Positions 27,501-30,371 of a stretch of 30,371 nt of DNA are shown one piece after another (positions within the stretch are counted from its first letter, which is position 1; the number at the start of each line of letters is the position of its first letter). Position numbers and translations under genes: made by a program. Under the pieces are notes generated by a model. The model had not been told where the DNA came from, did no database searches, and saw only the letters and a program-made list of their open reading frames with translations. Source of the DNA: Apostichopus parvimensis (lineage: Eukaryota > Echinodermata > Holothuroidea > Aspidochirotida > Stichopodidae); NCBI GenBank assembly GCA_000934455.1, contig KN889459.1, positions 1-30,371 on the forward strand. The letters are read 5' to 3'.

Positions 27501-28275
27501 TCTTTTTTCTACCTCACTGGTGGAATTTACGGAAGAAAAAATTGCCAGGATTTTTAAGGTAGTTCAGACAACATTGTAATAATACTTAAAACAGCGGAGA
27601 AACTTTCTCTAAAAAAGTAACGTTTTTTGTCCAAATCCACCAGAAAATCAAAGATTGTTCGCTAGATTTGGTCGCCTTGGAGATGAGGTTTTACGGAGCA
27701 GTGACCGTGGCAACACTAGCAGATGATGTTACCCATGTAGTGTTGGATTCTAGGTAAGAGTGTAAAGTGTCTTATTTCAATAATTTCTCTTTATGTCTGT
27801 GTAAGTAAAATGATAAATGTTCTAGCTATGAAACGAAATTTGATATAAACGTTACTTTATTTCATCCGAGGGATATGCCATATTTCAGTGGGGAGGGGTA
27901 GTTAGTTTCCTTCAGTGTCAGACCCTAAATTCAGAGGAATAACGGACCAGGTGCAGCCAGGCCTGTAACTGTCCAAAATTTGGGAAATTTGGAATACTTA
28001 CAGGAGAGGTAGATGACACCACTTTTTAAAATCTGGCGACTACGATCAATTTATATTAATTTTTTTTTTGCGGTTTTCCCAGTCCATCAGTTCATAAACT
28101 CTTCATTTTGTCCCCCTCCACCAGGGACCTGTCCAGGGTACCAGAGTACAGGAATATTGGCAGGACCCGTAGGACCAAGTTTCACGTAGTGACCTCTGAT
28201 TGGGCGAAGGATTCCATCGAAGCCGGTAGAATGAAGGCAGAAAGGCAATACGGAGCTTCCTTACCGACAGTTTAG
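6337..28275 (+). CDS. LIG4: DNA ligase IV, complete gene, 25 coding exons
   Basis: This is the ATP-dependent ligase that seals double-strand breaks in classical non-homologous end joining, as a nuclear complex with XRCC4. I joined 25 exons by alignment to recalled human LIG4; all introns are GT-AG and all junctions keep frame, giving 918 residues (human 911). The DNA-binding domain is about 1-250. The nucleotidyltransferase domain is about 250-452, with motif I KLDGER (adenylated Lys274), LDGEM (Glu332), YCVFD (365-369), EEGIIIKHP (427-435) and WLKIKPEY (449-456). The OB-fold is about 453-610. A linker carries a basic PKKKR nuclear-localisation candidate (627-631). BRCT1 is about 657-745 (Trp727), the XRCC4-binding segment about 765-812, and BRCT2 about 833-918 (Trp895). 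No catalytic residue is missing. The start matches human LIG4 start-proximal sequence. Vertebrate LIG4 has an uninterrupted coding region, so the fragmentation here is notable. Individual exons are listed separately. Confidence 0.97.
6910..6987 (+). CDS. LIG4: LIG4 coding exon 2 (63-88)
   Basis: Encodes [20 protein letters not shown] and ends AYGIKE, nearly identical to human LIG4. Acceptor TTTCAACAG, donor GTATTA, phase 0 at both ends. Confidence 0.95.
6988..8158 (+). other. LIG4 intron 2
   Basis: The first half shows nothing recognisable. 7622-7910 holds a duplicated block with internal short repeats, listed separately. Short open frames in both directions have no resemblance to known proteins. 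Confidence 0.8.
7622..7910. repeat. Duplicated block with internal GAATTACATAGGATTACA repeats
   Basis: Two related blocks (about 7622-7750 and 7790-7910) each begin with a GGCCTAGA-type sequence, carry two or three copies of an 18-base unit GAATTACATAGGATTACA, and close with ACATACCT(A/G)TA(A/G)GTCAGA. A local tandem duplication acting on an older microsatellite-like unit explains it. Confidence 0.8.
8159..8257 (+). CDS. LIG4: LIG4 coding exon 3 (89-121)
   Basis: Encodes [20 protein letters not shown] then [13 protein letters not shown], the DNA-binding-domain segment corresponding to human LAKLYIELLNLP...LLNYRTPT. Acceptor CTTGTTAG, donor GTAAGC, phase 0. Confidence 0.95.
8258..8774 (+). 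other. LIG4 intron 3
   Basis: AT-rich with no repeat, element or gene that I can recognise. Confidence 0.7.
8775..8839 (+). CDS. LIG4: LIG4 coding exon 4 (122-142, part of 143)
   Basis: Encodes [20 protein letters not shown] and G, matching human DAGDFAMIAYFVLKPRC. The donor GGAAG|GTTTGT is weak, but the split serine codon joins correctly to exon 5 and restores the conserved GSL. Confidence 0.92.
8840..9363 (+). other. LIG4 intron 4, G-rich
   Basis: The first 100 bases are strongly G-rich on the plus strand (8880-8935), and an 11-G run lies at 9122-9132. G-triplets near a weak donor are known intronic splicing enhancers in animals. No coding sequence is seen. Confidence 0.6.
9364..9514 (+). 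CDS. LIG4: LIG4 coding exon 5 (143-193)
   Basis: Encodes [20 protein letters not shown] and onward to [11 protein letters not shown], which matches human [14 protein letters not shown] at the end of the DNA-binding domain. Acceptor TTCTCATTCAG, donor GTGAGG. Confidence 0.95.
9515..10192 (+). other. LIG4 intron 5
   Basis: AT-rich. A short palindromic ACCGGT-containing patch near 9624-9690 (GGTTAACCGGT / ACCGGTGAACC / TTAATCGGTTATAA) may be a degenerate small repeat. Otherwise nothing is recognised. Confidence 0.5.
10193..10285 (+). CDS. LIG4: LIG4 coding exon 6 (194-224)
   Basis: Encodes [20 protein letters not shown] and then [11 protein letters not shown], matching human LKLGVSQQTIFSVFHNDA. 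Acceptor ATTTTAG, donor GTAAGC, phase 0. Confidence 0.95.
10286..11303 (+). other. LIG4 intron 6
   Basis: Contains the LINE remnant, a TATATATA / TTTTCTTTTC low-complexity stretch (10685-10730) and a G-rich patch (10925-10955). A short inverted pair GGGAGTCTTCCA / TGGAAGACTTCCC lies at about 10729-10776. No other gene is seen. Confidence 0.7.
10332..10597 (+). pseudogene. LINE (non-LTR retrotransposon) ORF2 3' end, broken
   Basis: Frame 1 reads [20 protein letters not shown] then stops. After a one-base shift in a T-run, another frame reads [18 protein letters not shown] ... [14 protein letters not shown] ... [13 protein letters not shown] then stop. The order YK-x-NGL-x-P, then H-N-NTR, then WN-LP-like, then FK-K is the signature of the C-terminal end of reverse-transcriptase proteins in CR1/L2/Rex-type elements. 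It is a dead fragment in ligase intron 6. The exact clade is not determined. Confidence 0.7.
11304..11408 (+). CDS. LIG4: LIG4 coding exon 7 (225-259)
   Basis: Encodes [20 protein letters not shown] and [15 protein letters not shown], matching human [27 protein letters not shown], the link into the catalytic domain. Donor GTATAA, phase 0. Confidence 0.95.
11409..12537 (+). other. LIG4 intron 7
   Basis: Holds the shorter hAT-like element (11479-11803). The rest (11812-12537) is AT-rich with a TA dinucleotide run near 11946 and no recognisable gene. Confidence 0.7.
11471..11811. mobile_element. hAT-like non-autonomous DNA transposon, copy A, with 8-bp target duplication
   Basis: The element spans 11479-11803 (325 bp). 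The left end is CAGGGGTTCCCTAACT; the right end, reversed, is TAGGGTTTCCCTAACT, giving 16-bp inverted termini with two mismatches. It is bounded by a perfect 8-bp direct repeat CATTAGAC (11471-11478 and 11804-11811), the duplication length typical of hAT transposition. It has no coding capacity. It shares most of its sequence with copy B in intron 14 but lacks about 190 internal bases, so it is probably a deletion derivative. Confidence 0.85.
12538..12644 (+). CDS. LIG4: LIG4 coding exon 8 (260-294), active-site lysine
   Basis: Encodes [20 protein letters not shown] then [15 protein letters not shown]. Lys274 of KLDG is the residue that becomes adenylated (human Lys273); Arg279 corresponds to human Arg278. 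Acceptor CTCACTAG, donor GTAAAA, ending in a split AGG codon. Confidence 0.97.
12785..13184. repeat. 18-bp minisatellite, unit GTAAACCGTATTTACCGT
   Basis: About 22 units fill most of intron 8, with point changes and a few units of altered length. Each unit contains GTAAA-CCGTA-TTTAC, a small inverted repeat, so every unit could form a hairpin with a 5-base loop. It ends about 25 bases before the exon 9 acceptor. Confidence 0.95.
13209..13289 (+). CDS. LIG4: LIG4 coding exon 9 (295-321)
   Basis: Encodes [20 protein letters not shown] then IANCFK, matching human [25 protein letters not shown]. Acceptor TTCTTCAG, donor GTAATC. Codons are split at both ends. Confidence 0.95.
13290..14211 (+). 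other. LIG4 intron 9
   Basis: Mostly AT-rich and featureless. A G-rich patch near 14030-14067 includes 12 consecutive G (14056-14067). Confidence 0.7.
14212..14277 (+). CDS. LIG4: LIG4 coding exon 10 (322-343)
   Basis: Encodes [20 protein letters not shown] and L. Glu332 in LDGEM is the conserved catalytic-domain glutamate (human Glu331). Donor GTAAGT splits an isoleucine codon. Confidence 0.95.
14278..15136 (+). other. LIG4 intron 10
   Basis: Contains an 11-G run (14493-14503) and TTAA-flanked element copy A (14644-15012). Nothing else is recognised. Confidence 0.7.
14644..15012. mobile_element. TTAA-flanked MITE (piggyBac-like), copy A
   Basis: 369 bp, delimited by TTAA at both ends. The left interior is AGGCATTGAAGACTCGCC. 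The right interior read in reverse is GGGAGTAGAGACTCACGC, an imperfect inverted terminus of about 18 bases. There is no ORF of note. Copy B in intron 15 is colinear over the whole length with scattered substitutions. TTAA target duplication is the hallmark of piggyBac-superfamily elements; the assignment is by structure only. Confidence 0.75.
15137..15183 (+). CDS. LIG4: LIG4 coding exon 11 (344-359), 47 nt
   Basis: A small exon encoding [15 protein letters not shown] after a split Ile codon, matching human QKGTKFDIKRMVEDS. Acceptor CTCGTCAG, donor GTAAGA. It is the shortest coding exon of the gene. Confidence 0.92.
15184..15836 (+). other. LIG4 intron 11
   Basis: AT-rich with T-runs. No repeat family, element or gene is recognised. 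Confidence 0.7.
15837..15933 (+). CDS. LIG4: LIG4 coding exon 12 (360-391)
   Basis: Encodes [20 protein letters not shown] then [16 protein letters not shown] is nucleotidyltransferase motif III. Acceptor ATATTCAG, donor GTAAGT. Confidence 0.96.
16070..16412. mobile_element. MITE-like element with 36-bp terminal inverted repeats
   Basis: The left end (16070-16105) reads AACTGTTCATACTGTCAGTA followed by AGAGTGCTTGGAAGCA. The right end (16377-16412), reversed, reads AACTGTTTATACTGTCAGTA followed by CGAGTGCTTTGAAGCA, so 33 of 36 positions agree. The interior of about 270 bases is AT-rich and non-coding. I could not fix a target duplication, and the superfamily is unknown. Confidence 0.8.
16441..16474 (+). 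repeat. Solo terminus of the same MITE family
   Basis: ACTGCTCATACTGTCAGTAC followed by GAGTGCTTTGAAGC repeats the left terminus of the element just upstream, in the same orientation, 28 bases after that element's right end. This suggests a truncated second copy or a tandem terminus. Confidence 0.75.
16775..16834 (+). CDS. LIG4: LIG4 coding exon 13 (392-411)
   Basis: Encodes [19 protein letters not shown] between split Lys codons, matching human IFTPIPGRIEIVQKTQAHT. Acceptor GATTTCAG, donor GTGAGT. Confidence 0.95.
16835..17449 (+). other. LIG4 intron 13
   Basis: Nothing recognised. Base composition is more balanced than in neighbouring introns. Confidence 0.6.
17450..17550 (+). CDS. LIG4: LIG4 coding exon 14 (412-445)
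   Basis: Encodes [20 protein letters not shown] then [22 protein letters not shown] is motif IV. Acceptor GTTCACAG, donor GTAAGC. Confidence 0.96.
17551..18881 (+). other. LIG4 intron 14
   Basis: Contains the longer hAT-like element (17633-18146). From 18147 to the acceptor it is T-rich, with a TTTTAATTTTTAATTTTAATT low-complexity stretch near 18790-18840. No gene is seen. Confidence 0.7.
17633..18146. mobile_element. hAT-like non-autonomous DNA transposon, copy B
   Basis: 514 bp, from CAGGGGTTCCCTAACT to AGTTAGGGAAACCCTG. Near-duplicate flanks GGCTATAC (17623-17630) and GGCTATAG (18147-18154) look like a diverged 8-bp target duplication, offset by two bases on the left. It is colinear with copy A in intron 7 but retains a central segment (about 17800-18000) that copy A lacks. 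There is no transposase coding sequence. Confidence 0.8.
18882..18973 (+). CDS. LIG4: LIG4 coding exon 15 (446-476)
   Basis: Encodes [20 protein letters not shown] then [18 protein letters not shown] is motif V; GGYFGKG starts the OB-fold (human GGYWGKG). The last bases GGTAAAGGG and the donor GTGAGT are copied repeatedly in the following intron. Confidence 0.96.
18965..19850 (+). repeat. Minisatellite of 30-33 bp seeded by the exon 15 splice junction
   Basis: Unit 0 is the true exon/intron junction GGTAAAGGG|GTGAGT, followed by a GCTGCA(C/T) and CATCACA-type segment. Close copies begin at 18996, 19026, 19059, 19090 and 19120. After a diverged middle, another good block lies at about 19470-19650. 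Copies alternate GGGGTGAGT and GGGGTAAGG, both donor-like. Decay continues to about 20030, where element copy B begins. Reading through from the exon gives an in-frame TAA at 18998-19000. Confidence 0.9.
18974..20457 (+). other. LIG4 intron 15
   Basis: Almost wholly explained by the junction-seeded minisatellite followed by TTAA-flanked element copy B. The long open frames on both strands near 18945-19184 and 19439-19709 are by-products of the repeat period, not genes. Confidence 0.85.
20031..20400. mobile_element. TTAA-flanked MITE (piggyBac-like), copy B
   Basis: 370 bp between TTAA at 20031-20034 and TTAA at 20397-20400. The left interior AGGCATTGAAAACTCGCC and the reversed right interior AGGATGTGAAGACTCGCG form an imperfect inverted terminus. 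It inserted at the decayed end of the minisatellite and stops 57 bases before exon 16. Colinear with copy A. Confidence 0.78.
20458..20550 (+). CDS. LIG4: LIG4 coding exon 16 (477-507)
   Basis: Encodes [20 protein letters not shown] then [11 protein letters not shown], matching human [30 protein letters not shown] in the OB-fold. Acceptor TTTCCAG, donor GTAAGC. Confidence 0.95.
20551..21359 (+). other. LIG4 intron 16
   Basis: Starts with G-rich sequence (20585-20760). An A16-T20 run at 21226-21261 is a perfect potential hairpin, possibly the scar of a retroposed tail. No gene is seen. Confidence 0.7.
21360..21470 (+). CDS. LIG4: LIG4 coding exon 17 (508-544)
   Basis: Encodes [20 protein letters not shown] then [17 protein letters not shown], matching human [24 protein letters not shown]. 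Acceptor TTGACAG, donor GTAACA. Confidence 0.95.
21471..22279 (+). other. LIG4 intron 17
   Basis: From about 21860 to 22240 the intron is a degenerate tandem repeat of TTTGCCTATGTATTTA / TTTTAATATT units of roughly 35-45 bases. The first part shows nothing recognisable. Confidence 0.65.
22280..22465 (+). CDS. LIG4: LIG4 coding exon 18 (545-606)
   Basis: Encodes [20 protein letters not shown], then [20 protein letters not shown] and [27 protein letters not shown] is the conserved end of the OB-fold. Acceptor TTCTGTCAG, donor GTGAGA. Confidence 0.97.
22466..23287 (+). other. LIG4 intron 18
   Basis: A GATAA(T/A)AA(G/A) simple repeat lies at 22612-22695. The block 22760-23012 is GC-richer (CGCGTAGCGAGGAATTTGCC, then an 11-G run at 23002-23012) and looks like a piece of a dispersed repeat, without identifiable ends. 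Confidence 0.5.
23288..23437 (+). CDS. LIG4: LIG4 coding exon 19 (607-656), linker with basic NLS
   Basis: Encodes [20 protein letters not shown] followed by [16 protein letters not shown] and VDSSEVQK. The start matches human GKASGKLASKH. PKKKR (627-631) is a classical monopartite nuclear-localisation pattern, aligned with the human linker KKRK. Donor GTATCG is weak. Confidence 0.92.
23438..24095 (+). other. LIG4 intron 19
   Basis: No repeats, elements or genes recognised. Confidence 0.6.
24096..24274 (+). CDS. LIG4: LIG4 coding exon 20 (657-715), BRCT1
   Basis: Encodes [20 protein letters not shown] and onward through [20 protein letters not shown] to the first strands of BRCT1. GGQIVQNPG corresponds to human GGYIVQNPG. 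Acceptor GTTTTAG, donor GTAAGA. Confidence 0.95.
24275..24908 (+). other. LIG4 intron 20
   Basis: An 11-G run lies at 24321-24331, followed by two tandem copies of a 216-base segment, listed separately. Confidence 0.8.
24361..24785. repeat. Tandem duplication, period 216 bp
   Basis: ACATTGAAATTGTCTGAACA opens copy 1 at 24361 and copy 2 at 24577. Shared landmarks include CCTCTAAGGTTACATCAAAA and GATTTTGCAATAAAAGT. The copies differ by many substitutions and short indels, so the duplication is not recent. Confidence 0.92.
24909..24957 (+). CDS. LIG4: LIG4 coding exon 21 (716-732), 49 nt
   Basis: Encodes [16 protein letters not shown] after a split Lys codon, matching human KHDVVKPAWLLEC. Trp727 is the conserved BRCT1 core tryptophan. 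Donor GTGTGA. Confidence 0.93.
24958..26023 (+). other. LIG4 intron 21
   Basis: The middle is a pentamer-based array (25280-25722). A 13-C run lies at 25916-25928, about 95 bases before the next exon. No gene is seen. Confidence 0.75.
25280..25722. repeat. Degenerate CTAGA / CTATG pentamer satellite
   Basis: About 440 bases built from five-base steps GACTA, GCCTA, CTATG and CTAGA, with higher-order copies such as TCTACTAGGCTAGCCTA(T)GCTAG. Many units contain the palindrome CTAG. All three plus-strand frames carry frequent TAG stops, so it is non-coding. Confidence 0.9.
26024..26188 (+). CDS. LIG4: LIG4 coding exon 22 (733-787), XRCC4-binding region
   Basis: Encodes [20 protein letters not shown], then [12 protein letters not shown] and [23 protein letters not shown]...D-x-D-x-x-x-LKEVF matches the human inter-BRCT segment that clamps the XRCC4 coiled coil. 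Donor GTAAGT. Confidence 0.96.
26189..26860 (+). other. LIG4 intron 22
   Basis: Contains a tRNA-derived SINE in reverse orientation (about 26420-26647). The rest is AT-rich and unremarkable. Confidence 0.7.
26420..26647 (-). mobile_element. tRNA-derived SINE
   Basis: On the minus strand, 26647-26582 reads as a 66-base tRNA-like head. It has GGAGTG and CACTCC able to pair, an A-box TAGCTCAGTGG and a B-box GGTTCGAGTCA. The body runs on towards 26420 and contains the small hairpins CTGACTTCAGTCAG, AAGCC-x-GGCTT and CCTGCTTGCAGG. The D-arm does not pair well and the head is short, so this is a pol III SINE promoter rather than a working tRNA gene. The body's 3' limit is approximate. Confidence 0.75.
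26861..26995 (+). CDS. LIG4: LIG4 coding exon 23 (788-832)
   Basis: Encodes [20 protein letters not shown] then [20 protein letters not shown] and GDQST, matching human [28 protein letters not shown]. It completes the XRCC4-binding segment and enters BRCT2. Acceptor CTCAAACAG, donor GTAAGT. Confidence 0.95.
26996..27643 (+). other. LIG4 intron 23
   Basis: AT-rich. A patch at 27455-27550 (ATTACGGTTACCATATGTCC, then GTATTTTCCCGGATATG) has the look of an ancient dispersed repeat, but I cannot assign it. No gene is seen. Confidence 0.5.
27644..27753 (+). CDS. LIG4: LIG4 coding exon 24 (833-868), BRCT2
   Basis: Encodes [20 protein letters not shown] then [16 protein letters not shown], matching human [28 protein letters not shown]. 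Acceptor CCACCAG, donor GTAAGA. Confidence 0.95.
27754..28124 (+). other. LIG4 intron 24
   Basis: Nothing recognised apart from a pyrimidine-rich tract before the acceptor. Confidence 0.6.
28125..28275 (+). CDS. LIG4: LIG4 coding exon 25 (869-918) and stop
   Basis: Encodes [20 protein letters not shown] then [20 protein letters not shown] and QYGASLPTV, ending at TAG 28273-28275. Trp895 is the BRCT2 core tryptophan. The tail runs a few residues past human QYLI, which accounts for most of the length difference. Confidence 0.96.
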
Positions 28276-28451
28276 AACGAAAGACCGATTCTCAGGAAGT
28301 TGCAGTCTTGAAACAAACTTTTAGCAGCTCAAAGACAATTCAGTACTTAAGACGGCTAAGTCTGCCAAATGTTAAATGAGAGATTACTCTCCAAGTCCTC
28401 CATGTAGAGCACCAGATAGAAGCGTATAAGGAAAGTAGTTTTTTTGGTGAA

Positions 28452-28457
28452 AATAAA
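28452..28457 (+). terminator. LIG4: Candidate LIG4 polyadenylation signal
   Basis: This is the first AATAAA after the LIG4 stop codon, 177 bases downstream. It would give a 3' UTR of about 200 bases. Another AATAAA lies near 29753, so a longer form is possible. Confidence 0.5.
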
Positions 28458-28756
28458 CTCATTAAGCTAAGATAAATTTTTCGGAGGACTATAAAGATAT
28501 GTCATGAAGCTCAAGTTCAGAGAATTATTTGGGAGAAGTAGTAATCCTACTTGTAGAGAAAGCTTATAACAACTTTTTACAATTTCAAAAGAGTAGTAGT
28601 TGATTAACCTAGTTTTTTAATTTTGTAAGGTTTTGATACAAAGATTTAATGATTAGGGTTAATTCTCATGTAAACAAAAGTCATGATAATTGGGGATAGT
28701 TGACTTGACCTCATTTTCAAATTGCATGAATTTTTGAAAGACAGAAAAACATACTT

Positions 28757-28880
28757 ATATGTATTGTTTAATACCTTATGTAATACCTTATATAATACCT
28801 TATATAATACCTTATGTAATACCTTATGTTATACCTTATGTATTACCTTATGTATTACCTATATGTATTGTTTAATACCT
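28757..28880. repeat. 12-bp tandem repeat TAATACCTTATG with 20-bp direct flanks
   Basis: About eight units of TAATACCTTAT(G/A) lie between two exact copies of ATATGTATTGTTTAATACCT (28757-28776 and 28861-28880). The flank's own end TTTAATACCT overlaps the repeat unit, so the array probably grew out of a duplicated segment. Confidence 0.9.
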
Positions 28881-29277
28881 GTCACAATGTGACAGGAAGT
28901 ATGCAGGTATATAGATGGCTTTGATGTCCATAATGCAGATTTGTAATCTTCGTAATTGCAGGTCCATATACAAGTTGTCTTGTTTAATACAACGAGGTAA
29001 ACAATGTAAGGTCTTACGCAAGGTACAAAGATGGACTCCAAAAGGCAGGTTTGTAATGTAAAAAATACGGTACCATTTATGAGATCGGTTTCTAACCTAA
29101 CAACTCAAAACCTACAACATGTTATGTTGATTAGTGTATTTTCTGTATGCATAATATTAATTGGTTAACACACCACTGTCTGAATTCTGTATGGATGTCA
29201 CCAAAGCCTGCGTGAACTTCAAACTCAGTACGTCCATCTACCTTTACGAGTGCAAGAATCCGTTTCAATTTTTTCAG

Positions 29278-29311
29278 AGGTCAAAAGGTCATTTGAGGTC
29301 ACCATAGGTCA
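29278..29311 (+). promoter_or_regulatory. Four direct AGGTCA half-sites (DR2, DR4, DR4)
   Basis: AGGTCA occurs at 29278, 29286, 29296 and 29306, with spacers AA, TTTG and CCAT. Direct AGGTCA repeats are the binding pattern of non-steroid nuclear receptors; DR4 is the LXR/TR type in vertebrates. The surrounding sequence resembles a dispersed repeat, so the sites may be incidental to it. Confidence 0.5.
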
Positions 29312-29914
29312 AAAGTATGAACATTTTGGTAATAGCAAGAAGAACTCCGCATGAAAATTTTTCATGAACATCGTACTTGTGAATGATGAAGATGTAAGTT
29401 TTTAAACTGCAAAGAAACCTTGCGTGCACAATTGTCTCATATAAAATCTTGCAAGGAATTATTGAGTAGCTTAGATATTCTGGTTATTCATTCCAGCTTT
29501 GACAATATCACATCAATAGTATGTGACTAGTCATTATGATAAACCATGCAATGATGTCATTTTTTCTTCTAACCGATTGGGTAAGGAAAGTGAAGGACAA
29601 GACCACCATCAGCAGGTGCTGTAGTACCAGGTAAGGAAGCTAGTGTTATTAAGATATAACCACAAAACTCACAGTAGGGGGAGGAGGATGGTGCAGTTGT
29701 TGTGAGGGTACAGGTAAACTGATGTCATTTTATTCTAACATACTAGATCTGAAATAAAGATTAACTGAACGCAAACCTGTAAAATAATTGATGGTATATT
29801 TCTGATTTTGTTTATTCTCATCAAACTCTCGAGCAGGCCACAACAGATTGAAGATAAGTAATAGATAATTTGATAGAAATGTAAGGAAAGGAAAGCTTAG
29901 TCAATGATCTACGT

Positions 29915-30371
29915 CCTATTACAGCAATGTCTTGACTTTCAATAATAACACTGTAGCTACATATTATCTATTTCCTATTACAGTAATACATTGACTTTCA
30001 ATAATAACACTGTAGCTACAAATGATCTATTTCCTGTTACATTAATATATTGACTTTCAATAATAGCACTGTAGCTACATATTATCTATTTCCTATTACA
30101 GTAATACATTGACTTTCAATAATAACACTGTAACTACATATTATCTATTTCCTATTACAGCAATGTCTTGACTTTCAATAATAACACTGTAGCTACATAT
30201 TATCTAATTCCTGTTACAATATTATATCGACTTTCAATAATAACACTGTAGTATTATCTATTTCCTATTACAGCAATGTCTTGACTTTCAATAATAACAC
30301 TGTAGTTACATATTATCTATTTTCTATTACAGTAATATATTGACTTTCAATAATAACACTGTAGTTACATA
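29915..30371. repeat. 59-bp satellite, about eight units, runs off the window
   Basis: The unit begins CCTATTACAGCAATGTCTTG, continues ACTTTCAATAATAACACTGT and ends AGCTACATATTATCTATTT. Most units are 59 bp; the sixth lacks a few bases (AGTATTATC). Two alternating variants (CAATGTCTTG and TAATA(C/T)ATTG) hint at a higher-order dimer. The array is incomplete at the right edge. Confidence 0.95.

Larger units (their letters stand above)
28276..30371. other. Region 3' of LIG4
   Basis: Begins with the LIG4 3' UTR. It then holds a 12-bp tandem repeat (28757-28880), a probable dispersed repeat with four AGGTCA motifs (about 29160-29420) and a 59-bp satellite from 29915 to the window edge. No coding sequence is recognised. 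Confidence 0.7.

Noticed and set aside
27455-27550. Possible dispersed repeat with ACCATATGTCCGTATTTTCCC
   Set aside because: It looks familiar as an ancient repeat motif, but without ends, duplication or a second copy in the window I cannot support an element call.
29915-30371. CRISPR-like array
   Set aside because: Units are contiguous and similar throughout, with no unique spacers, and the context is eukaryotic. It is a satellite.

Overview
This is invertebrate nuclear DNA: AT-rich and intron-dense, with GT-AG introns, no operon structure, many tandem repeats, long homopolymer G/C runs and several classes of transposon remnants. The proteins are animal-like, and the reconstructed ligase aligns with human LIG4 almost end to end. 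A marine deuterostome, most likely an echinoderm and possibly a sea cucumber, is my best guess. It rests on recalled similarity of the TTAA-flanked repeat family and is not proven.

Layout: 1-1322 is sequence 3' of the first gene. 1323-3974 (minus strand) is one uninterrupted 883-codon gene for a single-pass membrane protein with about 18 leucine-rich repeats, an LRRCT cap, a Ser/Thr-rich stalk, one transmembrane helix and a cytoplasmic tail with tyrosine motifs. 3975-6336 is a divergent intergenic region. It holds a TATA-like element for the minus-strand gene and, for the plus-strand gene, a CCAAT box, a full CRE palindrome, a 12-bp-arm hairpin and a strong candidate leader-exon splice donor. 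6337-28275 (plus strand) is a complete DNA ligase IV gene. I assembled it from 25 coding exons with every junction in frame: 2757 nt, 918 residues plus stop. 28276-30371 holds the 3' UTR, a 12-bp tandem repeat, a cluster of four AGGTCA half-sites and a 59-bp satellite that runs off the window.

The ligase introns carry most of the unusual structure. They contain two copies each of a hAT-like and a TTAA-flanked (piggyBac-like) non-autonomous element, a third element with 36-bp terminal inverted repeats, a broken LINE 3' end and a tRNA-derived SINE head. They also contain an 18-bp and a pentamer-based tandem array, and a minisatellite whose repeat unit is the exon 15/intron 15 splice junction itself.

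The two genes show no functional link beyond being head-to-head neighbours. LIG4 is the end-joining ligase of classical NHEJ. The LRR protein is an orphan receptor or adhesion molecule. I found no bacterial-type system, CRISPR array, rRNA or functional tRNA gene.
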